In this document: in pieces, positions 23,471-38,700 of the stretch
Layout of the letters: every line of letters starts with the position of its first letter
Numbering within the stretch: the stretch's first letter is position 1
From: Populus alba
Lineage: Eukaryota > Streptophyta > Magnoliopsida > Malpighiales > Salicaceae
Direction of reading: 5' to 3'
Length of the DNA: 64,000 nucleotides
NCBI RefSeq assembly: GCF_005239225.2
Contig: NC_133292.1
Coordinates: 13,045,965-13,109,964, forward strand
Translations under genes and position numbers: made by a program
Notes under the pieces: generated by a model
The model's database searches: none
What the model was told of the DNA's origin: nothing
The model's input: the letters and a program-made list of their open reading frames with translations, nothing else

Positions 23471-24285
23471 TCAACTTGCTATCCCTTCCTCCTCCGCCTC
23501 AAAATCGAGGGATTCACCATAAAACTTGTAAGCATCCTGCCTTACAACAACCGAAAGCTCGAATTCGCCAATCGACTCTAAACCATTCACAAGTAATTTA
23601 AACGTGGACCTATCAGGTTCACACCCTACCACAACAGACTTCATCCATTCATAGCACTCCATAACAAGTCCACCCAGCTTAAAACTGATCAGAGTTGCCA
23701 GCAGTTGATTAAATTCATCTGTTTTAAACTGTAAATCACCTGTAATTTCACTCTCCAGGTACCTAAAAAGTAGTTGAACCTCTTCAATGAATCCATTGCT
23801 GGCCATTACTTGAATCATCTCATTATACAACAACACCTTTGGCTTGTACCAGTGCTCCACTCGAATATCCTCAAAAACCTGAAATAAAAAAAATAAAATA
23901 AAATCAGGATATAATTATATTGTAAACAAAACTAATAATTATGATATTTGACCTTGAGAGCCAAGAGGCAGTGGTTCTGGCGGAGGAGTTCGCGAAGAAC
24001 TGCAGTCATGTCGAACTTCAACAATCGGCTGAATTTAGAACGGAAGACTTGGTCAAGCAGCGACTTGTCGTTGTTGTGAGCTAGTTTTAAGGCTTGTATT
24101 GTCTGGATGGCTTCGATGCTGAGGTTTCTACCTTTCTGGAGCGGCTTTCGATTTAGGCTTCTAACACTAGCAGCAGCTCTTATTGTTCTATTCATTGGAC
24201 GAAGAATTGTTTGTGTTGTTGTTGGTGGTGTCCATGGGTTTTTAAGGAAATGGAAACTACTAATACTTTGTGTCTTCGTCGTCAT
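23471..24285 (-). CDS. THA8-like short pentatricopeptide-repeat protein
   Basis: Two exons, 24285-23953 and 23878-23471, join in phase to give 246 aa. The N-terminus (MTTKTQSISSFHFLKNPWTP...) is rich in Ser, Thr and Arg with almost no acidic residues, as expected for an organelle transit peptide. The body has QTIQALKLAHNNDKSLLDQV, RLLKFDMTAVLRELLRQNHCLLALKVFEDIR, KPKVLLYNEMIQVMASNGFIEEV and CEPDRSTFKLLVNGLESIGEF, i.e. about four PPR-like helical repeats. The layout matches the small THA8/THA8-like family of RNA-binding proteins, some of which take part in organellar RNA splicing. Which paralogue this is, and whether it acts in plastid or mitochondrion, cannot be decided here. Confidence 0.8.
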
Positions 24286-24306
24286 CGCCGTCTTTCGAGT
24301 TAATCC

Positions 24307-24363
24307 ACTTCCTCTTCCTCTTCCTCTTCCTCTTCCTGCACGAAGATGATGATGATGATGATG
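24307..24363. repeat. TTCCTC and GAT microsatellites upstream of the PPR-like gene
   Basis: A (TTCCTC)n run is followed by a (GAT)n run directly upstream of the ATG at 24285, so on the coding strand they form an ATC then GAGGAA-rich leader. Confidence 0.85.
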
Positions 24364-24945
24364 AGAGTTATTATTCGCTACTCCATTGGAATTGTGTATG
24401 AATGCTGCTAGTGTTTCTAGATTGAACGTCGTCGTTTCGGCTTCACTTCTTTCTTTTCTCTTCTTTTTCGAGAATGGTGAGGGGGTGCCAAAAATATTTT
24501 AAAATTAAATTTTTAAAGATAAGAAATATTGAATTTTATTCGAAAAATCCAAAACAGCATAAAATAAAATAAATGTTTAAGACTACTCAAATTATACTAG
24601 TTAGATAATGAGTTTTATATTTTTTAATAACAAATTATAAATATTTTTTCAACATATTTTTTAACATAAGAAAATCATAAGCTTAAATAAAAACATTTAT
24701 GCATTCATTTATCTAATTAAATAAATAAGTATCCATGTCAATTGATGAAAAAAATTAATGATAAACAAAGACAAAACTAAATAAATCAAGATATAGATTT
24801 AAATCAAGATATTTGATCTCACAATACATACAATTTATCCAGTTATGTTTAATGACTTTATTTATTAAAATTAATTTTTATTTAATTAGATTATAATAAA
24901 AATAAACACACACGTTAAATTAATTGAATAAAATAAAAAAATATA

Positions 24946-25344
24946 TTATACAAGATTGCACATACTAAAAATATTATCACTGCTAATTGGTTCATCCCCA
25001 CTAACTCTTGTGGTAGAAGTTGGAGGAGGTTCTTGCCGAGTTCGTGAGGATTGAGGATATGATGAATGTGTTGTAGAAGGATCAGTCATTAATAATGGTG
25101 GCATGGAGCAAGTAGAAGAATCATCTTGAGTAAAAGATTCTTCAGAAGTAACAAGAGTTTCATCATCATGAGTCTCTTCTTTAGATGTATGAGCAAGAAG
25201 TTCATGAGTAGGGATCCTAGGAATTGTCTGTTGGGAATATTTGGTGAAAAGAGATTGAATATGATTGGAAGGTTGATTTGACTGGATCATAAGTTGATAA
25301 GGGTCCTGAGAGTCTTGGAAGGGGTCATCTGGTTCATGCTTTTT
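24946..25344 (-). pseudogene. Continuation of the second viral ORF beyond an in-frame stop
   Basis: After the TAA that ends the 152-codon ORF, the same frame stays open for 132 more codons. It encodes an acidic, Ser/Thr-rich stretch (for example KEETHDDETLVTSEESF) and then ends. No protease or polymerase motif is reached. The stop may be a mutation in what was once a longer polyprotein, or a real gene end. Confidence 0.5.
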
Positions 25345-25803
25345 TTAGTCAAATGAGTCAGAGGATGAAAAGATGATAGGGGCTGGTGATCTGGGTTTTT
25401 TAGAAGTGGTTGGTATTGGGATTTTCCCTTTATCTCTTTTAGGAAGAGGTTTGAAAAGTTTTTCGGTGTCTGGGTTTCCAAATAGTTGAGGTGTAGTAGG
25501 TGGAGGTTGTGGTTTGTAAGAAGAGGAATGTTTGGCCCAATAAGGGTCTGGATAATATGAAGTCATCCTATTCTGTAGAGGTTCAGGGAATGGTAAAGGC
25601 TTAGATTTGGATTTGGCCAATTCAGCCTGAAGAGACTTGAGTTGTATTTTGAGAGTCTGAATCTCGTGTTCCTTCTGAGGGTTTACATATCTGCCAGTAG
25701 AAGCTTGAAGGATTAAGTACTCATAGATGGTTGAGATCCTTTGTTGAATTTCAGCACATAGTTGCTCGAGATGTAGAATTCGAGAATCAACAGAGACTGC
25801 CAT
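25345..25803 (-). CDS. Second ORF of the pararetrovirus-like element (coiled coil, 152 aa)
   Basis: It starts at an ATG 95 bp after the movement-protein stop and in a different frame. The N-terminal half (LEQLCAEIQQRISTIYEYL, then EIQTLKIQLKSLQAELAKSK) is a probable coiled coil; the rest is Pro/Ser/Lys-rich and ends SSSDSFD. A small coiled-coil protein after the movement protein recalls the virion-associated protein of caulimoviruses, but sequence similarity is not strong enough to name it. Confidence 0.5.
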   Translation of the reverse strand: MAVSVDSRILHLEQLCAEIQQRISTIYEYLILQASTGRYVNPQKEHEIQTLKIQLKSLQAELAKSKSKPLPFPEPLQNRMTSYYPDPYWAKHSSSYKPQPPPTTPQLFGNPDTEKLFKPLPKRDKGKIPIPTTSKKPRSPAPIIFSSSDSFD

Positions 25804-25898
25804 CTTTTTTAGATTAGTCTATACCAGGTCAACCTTAGATTTAATTCTATGAAGAACAGAATTTTGAGCGATGGCATTTTGACTTTGCCAATTTAGCA

Positions 25899-27347
25899 CT
25901 ACTTCGGCTTGTGTGACTTGTTTAGAGCGGCCATCAGCATCGACACCTTGAGGATTGTAAACTTGGGGAAGAGTTCGAACCCTATCTTTGACCTGTTCTT
26001 GTAGGGCAGGAAAATATCATCATAAGAGTTTGTAGGTTGATACATGGAGAATGTGGGGACTTGTTCAGGAGGTTCCCAAGAGGGAGGAGTATATTTGACA
26101 AGATAGTCAAATTTGCCAGAAGGTTGCCCCAAAGTGTCAATTGTTCGGTCTCCGTGATTGTATCTGACTTTCAGCTTTTGACCGGAGGATTTCCTTTTAT
26201 GCTTGGGGAAGTCAGCTTCCAAGTCCTCATTACAACAATTCTCACAGCTATAGATGTCCCAAAAAACATGGTTGTCCTGAGAAAAAGCATAGACCGGGCA
26301 GCCATCCTTAGAGAAGGACTCTACAGGTACTAGAAGAGGAGCTGGAGCGGGTTGCACCATCGAAATGGAGGAGGAAAAGATTCCTGGTGGAGAAGTAGAA
26401 GATTCTCCTTTCTTGAAGATGATTTCAACAGTACCATCAGCTTTTTTGGTGAACTCAGGTTCTGTGGATTGTATGGGGACAAAGCTTTGATGCAACTTTT
26501 CATAATTTGTAATCCAAGAAAAATGGAGTAACTTTTGTAAGTCTTCTTTCGGGATTTGTCTCGGGACATGAGTACAGGTAGCTCGTTGATTAGTATCAAC
26601 AGTGATAAGCAACACATCATTGGTAACAGGGAGTACTAAATCAAAAGCATGATTTTGGACCCTGTAGGCCATTTGATAATGAAGAGTGGCTTGATAGGTG
26701 TCTTGAACTTGATCAGCACCAGTGATCTGTAGTTGGACCTTTAAAAAATTATGAAGTTGAGGATCGTCCAATGCCATATTAAAATTTGGGTAGAAAGTAA
26801 CAACCACTGTGCCACAATTGAATGTTGTTTCAAGAGAACCAATGCATGCATGTTGATACTCTAGATATCTGGTATCTAGGAGAGCTAACCGGGCTACAAC
26901 AGGTAAACCTTTGCGCCCATGGTAAGACAAGGCTAGGCGAATAGCACCAAAATGAATATGCTTGTATCCTTGAGAAATCCATTGACCTGGAAATTCTGTT
27001 GGTATTTCAAGAGTAACAAATTGTTCCCGAGAAGTAGCAGGAATTTTATGGTGGTCAAAAGAGGAGGCTTGAACATATTCTTTGGCCACACGAGAAGGTT
27101 GTTTGATGAGAGTTTTAATACTGCGGATAACAGAAGGAGATTTTTTGACAAAAGCATGATAAAGATTGACAAGAGGAAGATCTGTTTCAGAGATTTTTTG
27201 GGAATCATCTAAAAGACTAACCTCATAAAGATAGTCAAGTTTAGTGGAGGTAGACTGACGAATGGAAGGAGAAGGGGGGAGATGAAAAGAGGAAGAAGAA
27301 GTTAGAAGATAAGAAGGATGAGGGGAAGATGACGAGGAGGAGGTCAT
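25899..27347 (-). CDS. 30K-superfamily movement-protein-like ORF (482 aa) of the viral element
   Basis: I start at the ATG at 27347; the four codons above it begin with TTG. The N-terminus is a Ser/Pro-rich tract. The middle region (GQWISQGYKHIHFGAIRLAL, then LLDTRYLEYQ, GSLETTFNCGTVVVTFYPNF) has the hydrophobic-strand pattern and conserved Asp typical of the 30K movement-protein core used by plant pararetroviruses for cell-to-cell passage. Further on, CENCCNED and a basic KHKRKSSGQKLK stretch occur. The frame has no stop or frameshift over 482 codons, unusual for a fossil. No host gene role is known to me. Confidence is high for the family and low for any expression. Confidence 0.7.
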   Translation of the reverse strand: MTSSSSSSPHPSYLLTSSSSFHLPPSPSIRQSTSTKLDYLYEVSLLDDSQKISETDLPLVNLYHAFVKKSPSVIRSIKTLIKQPSRVAKEYVQASSFDHHKIPATSREQFVTLEIPTEFPGQWISQGYKHIHFGAIRLALSYHGRKGLPVVARLALLDTRYLEYQHACIGSLETTFNCGTVVVTFYPNFNMALDDPQLHNFLKVQLQITGADQVQDTYQATLHYQMAYRVQNHAFDLVLPVTNDVLLITVDTNQRATCTHVPRQIPKEDLQKLLHFSWITNYEKLHQSFVPIQSTEPEFTKKADGTVEIIFKKGESSTSPPGIFSSSISMVQPAPAPLLVPVESFSKDGCPVYAFSQDNHVFWDIYSCENCCNEDLEADFPKHKRKSSGQKLKVRYNHGDRTIDTLGQPSGKFDYLVKYTPPSWEPPEQVPTFSMYQPTNSYDDIFLPYKNRSKIGFELFPKFTILKVSMLMAALNKSHKPK

Positions 27348-27366
27348 GGTCACCCACAAACTAGAG

Positions 27367-27380
27367 GAGCTCTGATACCA
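27367..27380 (-). other. Primer-binding site for initiator tRNA-Met
   Basis: The minus strand reads TGGTATCAGAGCTC, the usual complement of the 3' end of plant initiator tRNA-Met used to prime reverse transcription in caulimoviruses and many LTR retrotransposons. It lies only 20 bp upstream of the movement-protein ATG. Confidence 0.8.
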
Positions 27381-33619
<6,239 letters not shown>

Positions 33620-34627
33620 GAATCCCCAGTTTTGATCTGCGAATTTTGAACTCAATTCTTTAGATGCTTAAAAACTTTACCATGTTTGAGTGAACGATGT
33701 GTATTGAAAATGAAATGCGACGAGAAGAAATCTGTGTGTTTAATTGAGAAATGAACATCCAGTTTTTAGTGACCCAATAATGCTCACGAGCCTTCATTCA
33801 TTAGAGATCCCAATTCTTTTGCTATGATTACGAAAAGATGTGCTTACTAATGCACAATCTGCCAACAATAGCAGCAGCAGCACCTATGACTGCCAGGTGT
33901 AATAGGAATCCTCAGTCAAAGTGTCCGAATCCAGGTCTGTGGAATCCCATTTGGCGGTAAAGGAATGCTGATGAGCAGAGGAGGATGGACACACACTTAC
34001 CGAGCAATAATAAGAATAGCTTTTGTGTGGCTGTGATTTAAAAAAAATATTTTATAAAAAATATTTTTAGTTAAAGCTACTTTAGTAAAATATATATATA
34101 TTTGATTAAAATTATGATTAAAATTGTAATTGAATAAAAAATATTTTAATGTGTTTGGTTAATAATGTTTTTGAAATTGAGGTTATAAAATAATTATATA
34201 TATATATATTAATATTGATGATTTTTAATTGAAATATTGTAGGTTTAATTACTGCTATAACATCATGAAATAAACAATGTTTTATATAAAATATTTTTTG
34301 TTGTTTCATTAAACTATCTGTAATTCCATCAAGTATGAAATCCATACGACAAAAACTATAGTTTCCATGGCTTCCTGAGTTGCAACAATGTCAGGTAAAA
34401 TATCATCAGGAATAAAAATGAGATTGTGATCAAATTTTACAAATGCTATGTTATCATGTGATTTTCTTTTAATGTAATTATATAGTGCCATTGAATAATA
34501 TTAAACATTAGATTTTTTTTTTTTGAATAAAACACAAAATTGAGAAATTTTTATTGGATTTTTTTTTATTTTACTAGCTCGGACTCAATCCAATGTATTT
34601 AAGTTTAGGCTGAATCCGGTCCGGTTC

Positions 34628-34783
34628 ATGAACAATGGAGACGGGGAAATGCAGCTAAAGAAGAAGAAGAAAAAGAGAAAGAGCAGGCTACCCTACGCTG
34701 TTTTCTTCTCTTTGATGGTGGTGGTGCTGTTGTTGATAATGACTGAAGACAGTTCTTGTGACAACAACGAAAAAGGTAGGTGA
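34628..34783 (+). CDS. Candidate small ORF with membrane anchor (51 aa), unproven
   Basis: The frame reads a short N-terminus, then KKKKKKRKSRLPY, a hydrophobic run (AVFFSLMVVVLLLIM), then an acidic/Cys tail (TEDSSCDNNEKGR) and a stop. This is the pattern of a short single-pass protein with a basic cytosolic side. A possible splice donor (AAAG/GTAGGT) sits just before the stop, so it could be the first exon of something longer, but I found no convincing second exon before the downstream MITE. It may be chance. Confidence 0.2.
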   Translation: MNNGDGEMQLKKKKKKRKSRLPYAVFFSLMVVVLLLIMTEDSSCDNNEKGR

Positions 34784-34821
34784 TGGTGCCTTTTTTTCTT
34801 TCTGCATTGCCTTCGTTAGAT

Positions 34822-34862
<41 letters not shown>

Positions 34863-35005
34863 GTCTCCCTACATTACTCTTTATTTTGAAAAAATTGAGG
34901 TAAGTTGCTATTTACGAAGCTCAATTTTTTTGTTTTTGTTAAATATTAGGTGTAACCTCAATTTATAATAGGTTCCACCAAAATAAAATCATGTTCTACC
35001 CGCCA

Positions 35006-35208
35006 GTTTGGCAGTGTGGTAGCAGTTACTTTTCAAATAATTTTTTGTGCGAAATGCATGCCAATGATTTTTTTTTATTTTTAAAAAATTATTTTTGATA
35101 TCAGTACATCAAAACGATCAAAAAAATACAAATCATATCTAATTTTAACAAAAAAAAAAAAAAAATTTTAAATTTTTTGGAAACATAATCTGAACTGCGG
35201 CACCAAAC
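35006..35208. mobile_element. MITE-like element with GTTTGG inverted ends
   Basis: The left end reads GTTTGGCAGTGTGGTAGCAG and the right end is the reverse complement of GTTTGGTGCCGCAGTT. The interior (GAAATGCATGCCAATGAT, then ATCAGTACATCAAAACGATC) matches a very common short repeat that I recall from Populus introns and spacers. It encodes nothing. Confidence 0.65.
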
Positions 35209-35796
35209 ACCAGGGTGCATAAACGTGTAATTTTGATACGAAGGTAGGAGGAGGACAGTAGGTCCCCTTGGTGTAAAGTGCAAAAATAGTTCCGGGTGTC
35301 CCTGCACCAGTCAGGACAAGCACCGTGCTCTGGTCGTCAGCATGCATTGGAGAGAGGCTACTTGATGACAAAATGATGGAAGGAAAAATGATTGGCATGG
35401 ATTCCCTCGGTGGTTCCCCTCTTCTAATAAACAACAGCGAGGAATGCTTGCTTACTATATTTAACTTCGTGGGCACGTGATAAACCCACAACAACAAATA
35501 TTTAACTTAGTGAGCACGTGTTTTTTTGAATACGATTTTAATTTATAGACAGATTTTAATTTCCCAATTTCTCGGCTCGGCCCTTCATCAAATCCGCAAT
35601 TAATCTATCAGCTCCTCCTCCTCCTCCTCCTTCTCCACCCACCGTCTTCTCTTCTTCTCCCAAATTCATTTCAATTCAAATATCTCTCTCCCTGCAACGA
35701 AAACATGTAGTGGTAGTAGTATTACTTCTAGATCTGCATCTCTCAAATGAATGAATGAATGAATAAAGCACATCGTCATCGCTTTTTATCACCAAA

Positions 35797-38700
35797 ATGT
35801 CAGCTTCACAAAACCTAGGCGGTCCTTCTAGCTGCGGTCGTGCCTTGGGCCCTTGTCTCGACAAGATCGTTAAAAACGCTGCCTGGAGGAAGCACTCCCA
35901 CCTCGTTTCCTCCTGCAAATCTGTCCTCGACAAGCTCGAATCACTCCCCGCCGATTCTATTTCTATTTCTATTTCTAGTTCACACTCTCCTCTCTTCTCC
36001 CTCTCCCCTTCCGATGCCAATCTTGTTCTCAATCCCATTCTTCTAGCCTTAGACTCTGCTTACCCCAAGGTCGTCGATCCCGCACTCGAATGCCTTTTCA
36101 AATTGTTTTCCTCTGGCCTTATCCGAGGTGAGATCAATCATACCCCCTCGAGTCTCATCATTTTGAAGATAATTGAGAGTGTTTGTAAGGTTTGTGGTAT
36201 TGGCGACGAAGCTGTTGAGCTTTCTGTGCTCAGAGTTTTGCTAGCTGCTGTTCGATCTCCTTGTGTTTTGATTCGTGGTGAATGTTTAGTGCATATTGTT
36301 AGAACTTGTTATAATGTTTATCTTGGTGGGTTGAATGGGACCAATCAGATCTGTGCCAAATCGGTACTTGCACAGATTATGCTTGCTGTTTTTACTAGAG
36401 TGGAGGAGGATTCTATGGATGTTAATGTTAAAACGGTTTCTGTTGGTGAACTGTTACAGTTTACTGATAAGAATTTGAATGAAGGGAGTTCTATTCATTT
36501 CTGTCAGAATTTTGTTAATGAGGTCATGGCAGCGAGTGAAGGGGTTCCTGATGATAAGTTGCTGCTGCACAATCAACCGTCTGATGAACTCCGAAATGGT
36601 AGTGCCGGTGCTGGCGATGATGATGATAAAACAGCTGAAGGGGGTCATAAAAGTGAATTGGGCAATAAGGAAGCAAAAGGTGAAGCTGATACGGATGTTG
36701 GTGTGGGTGTCAGTGGCGGTGGCGGTGGCGGTGGTGAAGTTGGGGGGAGTAAGATTAGGGAAGATGGGTTTCTTCTCTTTAGGAATATTTGCAAATTGTC
36801 AATGAAGTTCTCATCTCAGGAGACCCCAGATGATCAAATTCTTTTGAGAGGGAAGATTTTATCTCTTGAGTTGCTTAAGGTGATCATGGACAATGGAGGT
36901 CCAATTTGGCGAAATAATGAAAGGCAAGTCACGAATACATCCTTTCACAGTTTTTTGAACTCCAGCCATTACGCATATATCATTATTGTCTACTGTTAGC
37001 TATGAAATTTTATTTCAATGTAGAAAGCCCTTGCTGTTTTCTATTTTGGTTCATTTTATTTTAATTTTTAATTCCTCTTACAAATTCTATACGGCTTTTC
37101 TATGAATATTTTGAATATATAGCTCCGATTTTTCCATCATGAGCTGTAAATGAACTATTTTTTGGCACCATTTTCATGTTCCTTTTTCTTTGGTGAAGAG
37201 TATAACATTTTCTTCTATTTGGTACAGGTTTCTCAACGCTATTAAGCAATTCCTATGCTTGTCACTAATAAAGAACACTGCATTGTCAGTTATGGCTATT
37301 TTCCAGCTTCAGTGCTCAATTTTTATGCTGTTGTTAGTTAAATTCAGATCTGGATTGAAGGAAGAAATTGGGATATTCTTTCCCATGCTTGTCCTTCGAG
37401 TACTTGAGAATGTTAACCAGCCTAGCTTCTTACAGAAAATGACTGTCCTGAATTTTTTGGACAAAATCAGCCAGGATTCCCAGATCATTGTTGATATTTT
37501 CATAAACTATGACTGCGATGTGGATGCTCCAAACATTTACGAAAGGTATTACATATGCATCTGTTATTACTCATGTCTTAGTTGCAATTTATATGCATCT
37601 GTTCAAGAAGTTGTGAAACTTGAATAGTTAAATGCTTGTAAATTTTCAGAAGACAAGGATAGTGTAGTTTGTATATGGATCAGTCATCTTATGCTATGAT
37701 GGGCCTAGAATTTTATGAGATCTCTTTAATTGATATTGGAAAGCCTCATTTGGTGGATTCTATCTCTTGTTTGTAGACATACCATGTCTTTTATTTTATC
37801 TCTATTGTCATTTCTTTATGTCATGTATTTTTAAAAAATGTATTAAAACACTTATAATTCCATCAGATATTTACAGGATTGTCAATGGTCTTCTGAAAAC
37901 TGCTCTAGGACCGCCTCCTGGTTCAACAACGACTTTGTCCTCGGTCCAGGATATTACTTTTAGGCATGAATCTGTGAAATGCTTGGTTAGCATCATCAGG
38001 TCAATGGGTGCTTGGATGGATCAAAAGTTGAGAACTGGAGATTCTTATCTACCTAAGAGCTCTGAAAGCTCTACTTCAACTGAGAATCATTCAACTCTGA
38101 ATGGAGAAGATGCAAGTGCCTCTGATTATGATTTGCATTCAGAAGTGAACTCTGAAATGTCTGATGCTGCTACCCTTGAACAACGCCGGGCATATAAAAT
38201 TGAACTCCAGGTTGGCATTTTTTTTTTTCTTTTGCAAGGGATGGCCATATGTGGTATAGGGTACTGATATTGAACTGGTTGCTCTTTTATTAGTATCATA
38301 TAGGTATACTTCTTGTGCCACCGTTTTTTTCCTGCCTTGTCACACTTTATAAGAAATGGGCCTGCTTAACCGTTTGGTGACAAATTTACTGTGTTAAATG
38401 CAGAAAGGTATCTCCATATTCAATAGGAAACCTTCCAAGGGCATCGAGTTTCTGATAAATGCCAAAAAAGTTGGCAGTTCTCCTGAAGAAGTTGCCACCT
38501 TCCTGAAAAACACTACTGGCTTGAACGAAACTGTGATTGGTGACTATTTGGGCGAGAGGGATGAGTTTTGTTTGAGAGTTATGCATGCTTATGTAGACTC
38601 ATTCAACTTTAAAGAAATGGATTTTGGTGAAGCAATAAGGTTTTTCTTACGGGGCTTCAGGTTACCTGGAGAGGCACAGAAGATTGATCGTATCATGGAA

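Larger units (their letters stand above)
24946..27380 (-). mobile_element. Truncated endogenous pararetrovirus-like element (Caulimoviridae type)
   Basis: On the minus strand a match to the initiator tRNA-Met primer-binding site is followed by a movement-protein-type ORF, a coiled-coil ORF and an in-frame continuation after a stop. The order primer site - movement protein - small ORF is that of plant pararetroviruses. Capsid, protease, reverse transcriptase and RNase H regions are absent: coding ends at 24946 in AT-rich sequence. I found no convincing long terminal repeats, and the base upstream of the primer site is not the CA expected of an LTR end. A retrotransposon that carries a movement-protein gene is an alternative. 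It is an old insertion in host DNA, not a complete virus. Confidence 0.7.
33620..35796. other. Spacer between GluRS and BIG genes
   Basis: It contains an AT-rich block at 34030-34350 that may be an old inverted-repeat element, a candidate tiny ORF at 34628, a long T-run at about 34827-34855, and a MITE at 35006. The last 200 bp, with a CTC triplet run near 35611-35630, look like the BIG leader. Confidence 0.5.

Noticed and set aside
24480..24945. AT-rich flank considered as an LTR matching 27381-27640
   Set aside because: No direct repeat beyond AT-rich similarity could be aligned by eye.
26037..27212. Frames on the plus and other minus frames within the viral element
   Set aside because: They are shadows of the movement-protein ORF.
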